Assembly: GCA_905183005.1 (NCBI GenBank) | Contig: CAJJDO010000043.1 | Coordinates: 372,001 to 436,000, forward strand | Source: Paramecium pentaurelia | Taxonomy: Eukaryota; Ciliophora; Oligohymenophorea; Peniculida; Parameciidae | Direction of reading: 5' to 3' | DNA length: 64,000 bases | Shown: positions 25,318 through 35,517 of the stretch, piece by piece | Layout: each line of letters opens with the position of its first letter | Position numbering within the stretch: position 1 is the stretch's first letter | Notes under the pieces: model-generated | What the model was told of the DNA's origin: nothing | Seen by the model: the letters and a program-made list of their open reading frames with translations, nothing else | The model's database searches: none | Made by a program: the position numbers and the translations under genes

Positions 25318-26482
25318 ATGGGTAATTGTAATGTAATGGATAAAAAAGAAGAATTTTAAGAAGCAAGTATTTTTCATCACTATAATTAGTGTAATCTATA
25401 AGAAATTTCGAAATCTTAGATATTCTTGGTAAAGGTGGATTTGGAAAAGTCATAAAAGTAAGACGAAAAAAAAACCATTAACTTTATGCTATGAAAATAA
25501 TGTCAAAAGCAAAGTATTTTTCTGAAATAAATTAGAATTGTCGAAAAAAAATGTGTAACATCAGTAATAAATGAAAAGAATTTGTTAAAGTAATTGCATC
25601 ATCCTTTTATTGTTAATATGCATTCAGCATTTTAAGATAGAGAGAATTTATACTTAGTACTTGATCTCCTTAGTGGTGGTGATTTGAGATATCACATTTG
25701 TAAAAATAAGAGGTTTTCAGAAGAAGAAGCATGTAGAATATATGGCTATACTTTAAGAGTTTTTTGCTGCTTGTATAATCATAAGTTTAGAATATCTTCA
25801 TTCAAATGGAATAATTCATCGAGATCTCAAACCTGAAAACTTGGTTTTTGATGAATAAGGATATCTTAGATTAACAGATATGGGTATTGCACGAATTTGG
25901 AGACCAGAAAATGCTTAAGACTCTAGTGGAACTCCAGGGTATATGGCACCTGAAGTAATGTGTAAACAAAATCATGGTATTGCTGTTGATTTTTTTGCTT
26001 TGGGAGTTATTATTTATGAATGTATGCTTGGAAAAAGACCCTATGTTGGGAAATCTAGACAAGAGATTAGAGAATAAATCTTATCTAAACAAATTTAAAT
26101 TAAAAGATCATAATTACCTGTTGCTTGGTCAATTGAAGCTGGTGATTTTATAAATTAAGTATATTTTTAATTGAATTTATTAGCTTATTTAAAGAAAACC
26201 TGAAAATAGATTAGGATCAAATAATCCTTCAGATGTTAAAAATCATCCATGGTTCAATTCTTTTGATTGGGAAATCTTACTTAAAAAAAAATACAATCCA
26301 CCCTATTATCCTAAAAGATTTAAAGGATATTAGGGATCAATAGATGATAGTATTGAGGATAAAAATCATAAAAATTTCATATTACTCAGAAATAACACTC
26401 TTTGTGGTATTATTATAAATCATATTAATAAGAATAATTAAATGAGTATTGTTATAATCCTGAAGATTGTTTGAGAAAATGA
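25318..26482 (+). CDS. AGC-type protein kinase, STK32/YANK-like
   Basis: Ser/Thr kinase with N-terminal MGNCN, a likely N-myristoylation plus palmitoylation signal. After a 23-nt intron the kinase domain opens with FEILDILGKGGFGKV and the VAIK-equivalent YAMKIMSK. The family signature VLDLLSGGDLRYH matches YANK kinases (LLLGGDLRYH). Further introns (22, 25, 25, 26 nt) restore HRDLKPENLVFDEQGYLRLTD and GTPGYMAPEV. The metal-binding motif reads DMG instead of DFG. C-terminal YNPPYYPKRF resembles the AGC tail and the gene ends CYNPEDCLRK. About 340 residues. It precedes elongin C on the same strand by 52 bp. Confidence 0.88.
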
Positions 26483-26534
26483 TAATTTAATTGATTCTTT
26501 CTTTATCTAAATTATATTAAATAAATTAATAAGG

Positions 26535-26825
26535 ATGTCTTCTGCTTACATAACTATATTATCATCTAATGGAATTGAATTCATAGTTGCCAAAGAAATA
26601 GCTGGATTAAGTGAGATTTTTAGAAAATAGATATCGAATGCTGATGTGAGAGGAGAAACTCAGATTCTTTCAGATTTTACAGCAGACATACTTGAAATAA
26701 TCCTATAATACCTTCATTACAAAAATAGATGGCAATTAGAATCGCCAGTAAATTTGCCAAAATTTTAAATAGCCAAAGAAAAAGCTTTATCAGTTTTATA
26801 AGCTGCAATTGCATTATAAATATGA
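26535..26825 (+). CDS. ELOC: Elongin C
   Basis: Adaptor linking BC-box proteins to cullin ligases, also part of the elongin transcription complex; BTB/POZ fold. 96 residues, intronless: YITILSSNGIEFIVAKEIA aligns with the elongin C start (VKLISSDGHEFIVKREHA), followed by ILSDFTADILEIILQYLHYK and the C-terminal LPKFQIAKEKALSVLQAA (animal IPEFPIAPEIALELLMAA). The usual C-terminal NFLDC is replaced by IALQI. The length fits elongin C rather than SKP1. Ends 47 bp from the convergent PB1 gene. Confidence 0.93.
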
Positions 26826-26872
26826 AAATAATTATATAATTTTTTATATATTTAATAATGAAGTGATATTTT

Positions 26873-27986
26873 TCAATCTATTTCAAAAGAATTATTAAAG
26901 TTATCACTCTCATATTCATTCTTTATATTTTCTAAGTTGAATAATTTTTAATTCAATTTTTCATTTTCAATTCGCTTTTATTTTTTTGCCTTTAATTCTT
27001 CCTTCATTTATTTATCTAAATATTTTTCTAATTATTCAATTTTTAGATAATCAATTTTTTCAAAATTCCATTATTAGTTTTCAACTTCTTTGAGTTTATT
27101 TTGATAATAAATTAATAATTAATTATATTTTATTAACTATTTTTCATTTTTATTTTATGTCTTAATTAACTTTTATTAAAGTTTTTTTTCTGTTTTAAAA
27201 ACTTCTTGATTTTATTTTACATACCCGATTTATTTTTATAATCTATTTGAAATAATTTTCTCAATTTATTTAATTAATTTATTTTAATTCTTTCTTAATT
27301 CATCCCTTTCAACTTTATTAAGGTTAATAATATTATTTTCAGCTTATTCAATTTATTAAATAATAGGTAGTTCACATAATTCTTTGGCAAGAGATGATTG
27401 ATTGATCTGTATTTTCTATAAATTTTATATTTTCTCATTTATTCTTTTTTCTGTATCATCACTCTCAATTTTAAGTATTTCTGAACGAAGATGATTAATA
27501 GTTGAATTTAATTCCTTTATTATTTTTAATCTTTATTTTTCAAAATTGTTTTATTCATTATTTGCTGTTTAACCTTTTTTAGTTTTTTTCTCTACTTCTT
27601 ATTATTCTTATTTTTTTGTACAATTATAATCATTATTTTTATGATCATTGCTAAACTTTCTAGAATAGTTGACTGTTTCTTTGACAATTTTATCAGGTTT
27701 TTAAAAGGAATTCTCTGTTAATTCTTAGACATTATCAATTTCTTGAACAATAATTTATAAATTCTCTGTACTCTAAATGATAATTTGAAAGTGTAACTTG
27801 AATAATATCTAAATCTATTTAGTTTGATATTGTAATTTTATCATAGTCTTCATCAAAATAATATATAGTGAAATTATTCTTTAGTATTAATTTGAAACTC
27901 TATATAATTTATTTCCTTAAATCCTTGTATGTCTAAATATTTTCAAGTATTTTATAGTATTCATTATATTTGACTAAAATATTCAT
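26873..27986 (-). CDS. PB1-domain coiled-coil protein
   Basis: From ATG at 27986, MNILVKYNEYYKILENIQTY leads into YYFDEDYDKITISNQIDLD, the OPCA acidic motif of a PB1 domain (type I, basic-face partner binding). A 25-nt intron (27773-27797) joins IIQ to STENLQIIVQEID. Residues beyond ~130 form one long Gln/Lys/Asn-rich coiled coil to TGA at 26875-26873. About 362 residues. PB1 domains mediate heterodimerisation in signalling and autophagy scaffolds; no ZZ, LIR or UBA was seen, so similarity to p62/NBR1 is limited to the PB1 module. Tandem with the DHHC gene, 51 bp downstream of it. Confidence 0.75.
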
Positions 27987-28037
27987 AGAGTTTATATTTT
28001 ATTAAATTAATTTATTAATATAAAAAATTTATTCAAT

Positions 28038-29239
28038 TCATAAATTTTGATATCTACTTTTCGGAATATGATAGGTAATGAATTAAATAAGGTTTTTCTT
28101 CATTAAATTAAATTCAATCTTATTGTCCCCAAATCGAAACTATCCTTTTTCTCTTCTAAATTCCTCTTCTGAGTGAATCTATTTTGTTGTTTTAAACTTA
28201 AATAAAATATTATTATTACTTATAAAGCATTACTGCAATTTACAGATGTCATAGGTAACAACATACATGAAATCAGTAACATAACTAATGAAACAAATAG
28301 AGTAAAGTAAGGGTTCTCATAATAATAATACTGTTAATATTGAGTACGATTTTGAAATATTGAAAAAGTGAAAAGCAAAGGTCCAAATATCATTATTATT
28401 AATGTAAAGGCATTCAAAATAGTTTTATGTTGCCAAAATCCACAAATAATATAAAATATATAAAATATAAGAACAGATATTCCAAGAGTATCGAACATTT
28501 CAAACCATAGGGTTGTTGCTAAAGAAAAAGAATTAATAACTTTGTTATTTATAATGATAAATACAAAGTACAATTCCCACTAAGAATGCTAAAAGAGGAG
28601 CACTAAAAGCAGCTATCAAGAAGTATACAAAATATCTCCAATTTCTAATCCCAATACATGTACCAACCCAATAACAATGATGATCGAATCCATCTACACA
28701 ATGATTACATTCACGACCTTTTATTAATATATTAAATTTACAATGAGATGCTTTAGGTGGTCTCTAAATGTTACATGTTGAACAAAATCTCTCTCTGTAA
28801 ATTTTAGGTACATCATCTTGTTATGTAGTATTTTCAATTTAAATTGTATCATCATTACTTTATGTTAAACTACTTTCAGGCTATTAATTATCACTTATTT
28901 GTCTTTTTAATATTACTCCTGGCTCTAATAAATTAATTTAAAGAGAAACCTGTAATTGCTGTCATAATCAATGTAGTGATTGGTGTGAAACCATATACAA
29001 CACAAATTGTATTTAAAATAATATAGCCTTTTAAAATAGCAAGGGGAAATACAAATACTATGTATAGCAACATAGCAAAAATAATCAAAAGAATTGTTGC
29101 TATCAAATTTAATTTATTTTTCTTAAGTAAACTTTAGTTTTACCTTGACACCTATTAAAATTCCAAAAACTTTATTAAATGCATTGAATGACTCCTGCAT
29201 GTTTGTAAACTATTCTTCTGATATTTAAAGATTATCCAT
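28038..29239 (-). CDS. DHHC-type protein S-acyltransferase (palmitoyltransferase)
   Basis: Transfers palmitate to cysteine of membrane proteins. Layout: cytosolic N-terminus, two membrane segments (NLIATILLIIFAMLLYIVFV and a second near TICVVYGF), TEPGVILKR (the family's DPG motif), the Cys-rich domain FCSTCNIQRPPKASHC...CNHCVDGFDHHCYWVGTCIG with catalytic DHHC, then two more TM segments (FVYFLIAAFSAPLLAFLVGI and LGISVLIFYIFYIICGF) and a hydrophilic tail ending SRYQNL. Introns of 22, 25, 24, 25 and 23 nt restore the motif order. DHHCY replaces the usual DHHCP. About 360 residues. Divergent from the gene at 29774. Confidence 0.93.
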
Positions 29240-29773
29240 TAATGGCAATAGATAATTAATTTATTATATTTTTAATTAATTTTCTATTGTATTTAGTATT
29301 TTTTTTTGAAAGTAGAATCTAGTATCAAAATTAATCAAAAAAAACAAAGAAAAAGTTCTTTTGTCAAGTCCTAACAAATCAGAAAAATTTTAGAATTAAT
29401 AATCAATTAAATTGAAATTTTAGATTTTAATGATAAATATTAAAATCTATTGAACATCTTTTATAATATTCTATTGATGTATTTATTAACTAATTTTATT
29501 GAAATATTAAAAAAAGATAATTGCATATCATTTTTTTATGTATTTATATATAGATATATAAATTTTGATGATTTGCAGACTTATTTTTTGAAGAAATCTC
29601 TGTTATTGTAATTAATTTTACACTTCCTTCCTAGATTTAGAGTGAATATTGTACATTTATATAGGATTAATTAATTTAAGGAAACTTAGATATGATTAGT
29701 GTCTATTTAATGTATTAGAATATAAAAAAAAATTATTATATTTAATATATTTTGGCAAATCTTAGTCCTGATT
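29240..29773. other. Divergent intergenic region, possible tiny ORF
   Basis: 534 bp between two divergent genes. A plus frame from ATG at 29477 to TGA at 29695 contains a 27-nt GTA...TAG intron-like element and could encode ~60 residues (MYLLTNFIEILKKDN), but nothing identifies it. Otherwise AT-rich with homopolymer A/T runs. No RNA gene recognised. Confidence 0.3.
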
Positions 29774-31677
29774 ATGGCTCAAACAAATTAATCTATAAAC
29801 TTTATTTTGCAACACATGGAAGAGACAGAATATCAAAGTAAATAAAATTATATAAAATAAAGCTAGCAACAATAAAAAATTCCAAAAATTTTACGGTCAC
29901 ACATCATTCTTAAAACTATTTAAGGGTTAATTGGAATTTGTAATTAACTTTTTGAAAGTTAGAAGAGATTATGAAAAAATTAAAAAACAAAAGGATTAAT
30001 ATGCGGTATGCTTTGGGATCATAAATTTAATAAGTTTACTTATTTTTTATCTTTTATGGATCTATTCTATTAAATATCCAAGTGAAGATCTTTATGATTA
30101 ATTTATTTTGAATCAAAGTCAAGGAATTATTGAAGACATCATTTCTCTTGATACAAGTTATCAATGCCCATCATAGGTAATTAAATATAAAATAATTTTA
30201 GTATGAACCGCTCTTCAATTACTAATGGCCAGGCACTTTTGTTGGGTGTGATTGTACTTAAAATTTACCATCCAAATCTACTTTTAATATTACAGAGCTT
30301 ACAAATAATTTTCATAAGTATAAGTAATGTGACCAACATGAACTGGATAAAGGATGCAAGCAATTATATGAAATTTAGGAGAAAAAATTAACATTATTAA
30401 ATGATAACAATTATTCTAAACGTAAGTGATAATTTGTATATTTAGCATTTCTTTTATGTGCAAAAAGAAATTAAAATATATCATTAAGATATAATTTCAC
30501 TTATTGTTAATTAATAAATAAAACCATATGTGGATCTGGTGTATTAACATATTGCCTACCACCAGAAGTAGAATGTCCAATTTCAGAAATTGGTTTTACC
30601 AGCGACCTTAATTATTAGAATTTGAAGTTAAAAAATGATCCTAAATATGGGAAAATATTTAATGTGTCAAATTAGCTTTAGTTTTATTATACTAAGAACT
30701 AATCTCTTATACCTATTTCTCAAGTTTAAATCACAGAAACTGAAAATATTTGTAAATTAAATTCAGAAAATAATATATCTCCTAATAGATCTGATTATTA
30801 TTTGATGAAGATTTAAAGATAACCTTGTTAGGAGTATGATAGTTAATTTAAAAAGGTTTATTAAATTAATGAAGATCAATTTTATTTAGCAAATAATTTA
30901 TTGGTCTTAAATCGTTCATTAACTTATTTTAAAGTGAATAGCTCTGTCATTTGGACTTTAAGAATTAAATCTTATGCTTAAATTAAAGAAAATTGTTAAT
31001 ATGGATCAGAAGAAGTGATTTCAGATTATGAAAATTTTATCAGAAAAATAGATCTTCAAAATGTTAAAACATAAAGATACATTAATCAATTTCTAATTAT
31101 ACCAATTTTATTGTTGATACTAAATTTCATACCTTATCTTTTTAAATACATTATTGTAAAATTGCTCAAGATATTTTAATAATAAAGTAAGGAAAATATT
31201 TTTTATAATGTCATTTAAAGAATTTTTTAAATATCTATTCACATTACAATTCTTTCATTTCTTCTTTTAGATTAGGTTAAATGGGATCAATATTAAGAAA
31301 ATTATATTAACTTTATAAATTCATAATGTATAGTTACTGAATTGGCTTCTAGTATCTATGATTTTGATTAGCTTGAATATTCCAAAGGTTTCGAAATTTT
31401 TAAAATAATTCTTATATTTGTTGCCTAGAGCATTTTTATATTGTACTATTTTCTCTGTTGTTTATGTGGCCCACTACCTAATTGTTGTAGGGACAGAAAC
31501 AATTTAAGTTAAGTTTATCCTTTCGATTTTAAATAGAATCAATAAGAAAAAAGTTAAGGTCTTCCTGAAGCTCAAGAATAGAATCAAAATAGACAAGATT
31601 TTGTTATCAATTATCATACTCGAGTTAATTAAATTGCTCCTGAATAGGGATCTTCTTAATAAAGTGAGAATAGTTGA
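29774..31677 (+). CDS. Ciliate multi-pass membrane protein with Cys-rich ectodomain
   Basis: N-terminus cytosolic (MAQTNQSINFILQHMEE), then TM1 (CFGIINLISLLIFYLLWIYS), a large extracytosolic region with WPGTFVGCDCT, CDQHELDKGC, ICGSGVLTYCLPPEVECP and several NxS/T sites, TM2 (FLIIPILLLILNFIPYLF), a loop, and two more TMs ending FLCCLCGPLPNCC before a Gln-rich tail (...QQSENS). Introns of 25, 25 and 24 nt are needed, among others. About 600 residues. The paired Cys spacing suggests disulfides. I know of no named family; it is reminiscent of ciliate-expanded surface proteins. Function not assignable. Confidence 0.72.
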
Positions 31678-31796
31678 TTTATCCCATATTAATAAAATAT
31701 TTTATTTAGTTTAAATTTATGTATAGATTTTTATAATACTTATAAATTTAATTTTTCCATCATCCTTTTGTCCTAAAAATAACTATTTTATCAATA

Positions 31797-32107
31797 ATGA
31801 TTCTTAAATTCTATTTAAAATTTAAAAGTATTAGTTAAATTCGATCTTCATTTAAGAATACACAGTTGAAATTCAATAATTAAATACTTTATTTAGATTT
31901 AAACATTCATATTGTAAAAAAAAGAATTCAAATTTAGACAAATCTCAAATAACAATATCAAAAGAAAAGAATTGTAATTAGGCTAATAATTTGACACTTT
32001 AATTCTAATTAATAATGAGGTAGATTTAATCAACAAAAGTTTACAAATACCTTTTATTAAATCCTATAAAAATGACATAATAATATATTCAAATAATTCC
32101 TTATTGA
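31797..32107 (+). CDS. Small hypothetical protein, about 93 aa
   Basis: ATG at 31797 gives MILKFYLKFK; a 29-nt GTA...AAG intron leads into a frame KYTVEIQQLNTLFRFKHSYC continuing through KEKNCNQANNLTLQFQLIM to IQIIPY and TGA at 32105-32107. Lys/Gln-rich. The spliced frame is longer and more protein-like than the unspliced one, but there is no homology evidence. Ends 46 bp before the convergent CBP80 gene. Confidence 0.35.
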
Positions 32108-32152
32108 GATATAATGAATAGATTTTATTTATTTTATGAAATGCATATAAAC

Positions 32153-34361
32153 TCAAAATGACATAACAATTTATTTAACATTAGTTGATTTGATTTCTTT
32201 TAATAACTTATCTGATTAGCTACCATTAGTTTATTTAAATGCAATCAATATTTAGAGCTAAATGTTTTCTAAACTTGATTAGATAATGACATCTATTTAT
32301 ATTAAAAATGATAATAACCTTGCTCTTATTCGATCATTTTTGTCAAAATAGTGTTTATTTCCTTAACATTCTCGTAGGTACAATCTTAAACTTAATCTAA
32401 TTTTGTCTATTTTCTGAAAACATCATTTATTGCAATAAAGATATTATAAATTTTAAAGGGCTTAATTATATATAAAAAATATACTTCTGGTTTTTATTTA
32501 ATTATATCATTCAACCAATTGATTATTTATAAATTGTTAATAACTTCTAAATTCAAAAACTCCTTTAGATATACCTTTAAATGAAAAACTGAATGATTCC
32601 ACATTCTAAAAATTGTATTGAGCATTATTTCACCTAATTTTTCAGGTTTAATTATATTTGGTTATAACAAAAATGAGAGATATCTTTTACTTAAGACATT
32701 CAAGTGAGTGATTGATTTAGATATACATTATAATAAACATTCTAAAAATGTTTGAATAACAATATCTGGATTTGGATTTGTAATCAATTTTAATTATTCT
32801 AACATCTCAATTCCATTCAATTTCTATTATAAATATGTATTAATTTTCTCTGCTAAACTATGTTATTCAATATCTATAGGTTTAGTTATATCCTATAATT
32901 AATTATACCAATCTATAATATTCTTTGGTACTAAATCTGTAATCTTTTCAACACTAACTAATAAAAATAGTTTTCTAAATATCATAATAACTAAATAATT
33001 ATTAAAACTATCTGTTTCATCTGGATTGTATTTTCCAAAGTACTTATCCCAATTCAATTTAAAATTTGAATTACAAAAGTAATGGGATAAACAATCACTT
33101 AATTATTCAATAATCAAGATATTATTTTATGGGATTTAATCTATGAATTATTCTATAGTTTCATTCCATTCTTTAATATTATCTGAATTTCTTTAACTTA
33201 AATGAATTAGAAGACCACTATAAAATGCTGTAGATAATTAGTCTTTTCTTGGAACAACTTCAATTACCATATTTAATAATGTGAAAATTAATGTTTATCT
33301 GAATTAAGCTCTATTAATATTAATATAATATCAAATACTCTTATGATGGTGACATTTTTATACAATTTGAGTATAATTAAAATTGAAATACAATTTATTA
33401 TCGATTAGTCTTAAATAGATCAATAGTTTCATATATCCATTATCTAGTAATTTCAATTTAAACATCAGTTTTATTGTTACCTTGAGATCTAATTTCATCA
33501 TTAAGAACCAATATTTATTAAGGTCTCCAAATTTAGGTTCTTTTTACAATTGGGATCTTGAATCCTCTTCTTAATTGTCTGACTTATGTCATTTCATCAG
33601 GAAATAACAAATAAGGTCTAGGATAAGAAGTTTTTAAAAATTATTAAAATATTTATGTATGAGCATCTTTCTCTTAATTATTTAAAAAGTTTCTTATTGA
33701 TTACCATAAATGAAATAATCTATCTTCTGTTTTTCTCTTTGTCATTAATACTTCAACATTCTAAATAATATTTTTAAATTCAATCTAATTCTTTTCCATT
33801 GCTTTAATCATAGCATGTGGTAATGTTGTTAACAATATCTATAGATAAAATGGAGATTATTCATTTTCAGCACCTCCTTCCAAATCATACAAACATTCTA
33901 CAAAACTCACTGTATTAAGCAGACCTACATTCATTAATTCACTTAGAAATTTAAGGATAGTTTATCCTAATATAGGTGTTTCTTCTTAGGCTATTTAGGG
34001 AAGATGTTCAAGTAATCCAAGAATAATTTAGTCTGTCAAGGATTGTGTTATCTAATTAAAATATTGACTTCATTGATAATTACTTATTTAGTTGACAATA
34101 ATGCTAATATTGTAGCATATATTCCAGCTTTGAGTGGTAACAATTTTGCACATTAAATGAATGATTATATCATTGCATCTTTGACTTCTTATTTATTTTA
34201 TTAATAATATTCCCCTAAAATATCAACTATTTTTTATAGATCCTTTTTAAATGTATCAGCTCCATCATCACCTGCTCTACAAATCTAACATAATTCAATC
34301 TTATTACCAATTATCTTATTCTATTTATTTCTGGTGGTATTTGATGTGATATTTGTAGCAT
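32153..34361 (-). CDS. NCBP1: Nuclear cap-binding protein subunit 1 (CBP80)
   Basis: Large subunit of the nuclear cap-binding complex; three MIF4G-type helical domains scaffold CBP20 and RNA export/NMD factors. Start MLQISHQIPPEINRIRQL, then a 23-nt intron and ICRAGDDGADTFKKDL (CBP80: LICKVGE...SLESNLEGL), followed by CAKLLPLKAGIYATILALL (CBP80: VARLLPEKLTIYTTLVGLL). Later LMTKRKTEDR, RPYLLFPDE and FCNSNFKLNWDKYFG match the linker and third domain (human LSNFQFRWSWEDW). Near the end, LRECQGNKHYFDKNDRIRAR leads to QTNGSQSDKLLKEI and MSF. About 700 residues against 790 in human. Several small introns not individually mapped. Confidence 0.82.
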
Positions 34362-34408
34362 TTTAATATAAATTAATATTTAATTAAAATCAATTCTTCA
34401 TAAAAATT

Positions 34409-35372
34409 TCATAATTAAATAAAACCATTCCAAATTTCTCTATCATTTACTTTTTTCATTAAATCTTTTTCACTTAATTAATCATTAAATCCTACAAATA
34501 TTTATCCCATATATAATTCACTATTATTTTTTATTTTCCAAATCTTTAATATTAATGGATCATTCTAATATTCTTCAAATTATTAATCATTCATAGGTAC
34601 TTTAAAATTTAATTGCTAGAATTAATCAAATGCCACAGAATCTAAATTAAATAAATTAAATTACCTGTTCTATGTAATAATTAATCTTTTAAATATGCTT
34701 CAACACAATATAAACATTCTGTCTTTTAATCTTTATTTTATAACTATATATATATACTATAAATAATAAATTTACCTCTTTGTTAAATACTACTAATTTA
34801 AATGCAATTGGCACTTCTGTAAATATTGGTCCACAATCTTTTATTAATTTATTAGAAGGAGTTTTAGATTTATTTTAATTTCTCATTCTACTAGCATACA
34901 TCATATTTTATTCATGTTTAGCATAAGATTTATCGAATTCCTTTTTCTTAATTACAGATGGTAAATGCAAAATTCTTTTTCCCAATCTAATATTTTCTAA
35001 TCCTATTTCATATGATTATTATTTTTGAGCTGTTGCAATTAAGGATTTTACATTCTTTTATTCATGGACTCTTCTAGTTTTAGAATCTGCTGTAATCATT
35101 TTTTTTGCTAATATATTATCTGATTATTATCTAAACAATTTAGTTTACTGTTCCATAAATTTACGAGTCCTTTCCTTCTATTAACGATAGTATTTAATCT
35201 AAAAAGTTATTATTTATTAAAATACTCATACTTTGTTCATTTAATCTTATTCACTCTAACTCACCTAAAGATTAGCTGTAATATTTTATATCTTCGAAAC
35301 ATGTTTGATATATTATTACTCAACCAAATGTTCTTAATATGCATTCTTTAAAATATAAGTAGGAGATTTCAT
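34409..35372 (-). CDS. C2-domain protein
   Basis: Start MKSPTYILKNAYQEHLVEQ, a basic Gln/Lys-rich N-terminal half (KYYRQQKERTRKFMEQQTKL, after a 33-nt intron), then a probable C2 beta-sandwich: VPIAFKLVVFNKE, CLYCVEAYLKDQLLHRT, NFKVPMNDQQFEEY, NDPLILKIWKI and ELYMGQIFVGF. Two introns (about 32 and 23 nt) interrupt this domain. The frame ends KVNDREIWNGFIQL at 34411-34409. About 290 residues. The FEEYxNDPLILKIW pattern is like C2 domains of basal-body/cilium proteins, but no specific member is identified. It is 47 bp upstream of CBP80 on the same strand and diverges from the coiled-coil gene at 35518. Confidence 0.65.
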
Positions 35373-35517
35373 AATATTATTTTTTATTATATATATTAAA
35401 TATAACAGATTTATATATATATTTTGAATACGTTAAATATGTTAACATCATCGAAGCTCTTCAGTAGTCAATCATTATTGGAATGTATCAAACTAAAATT
35501 TATATTTAGAATGTCTT

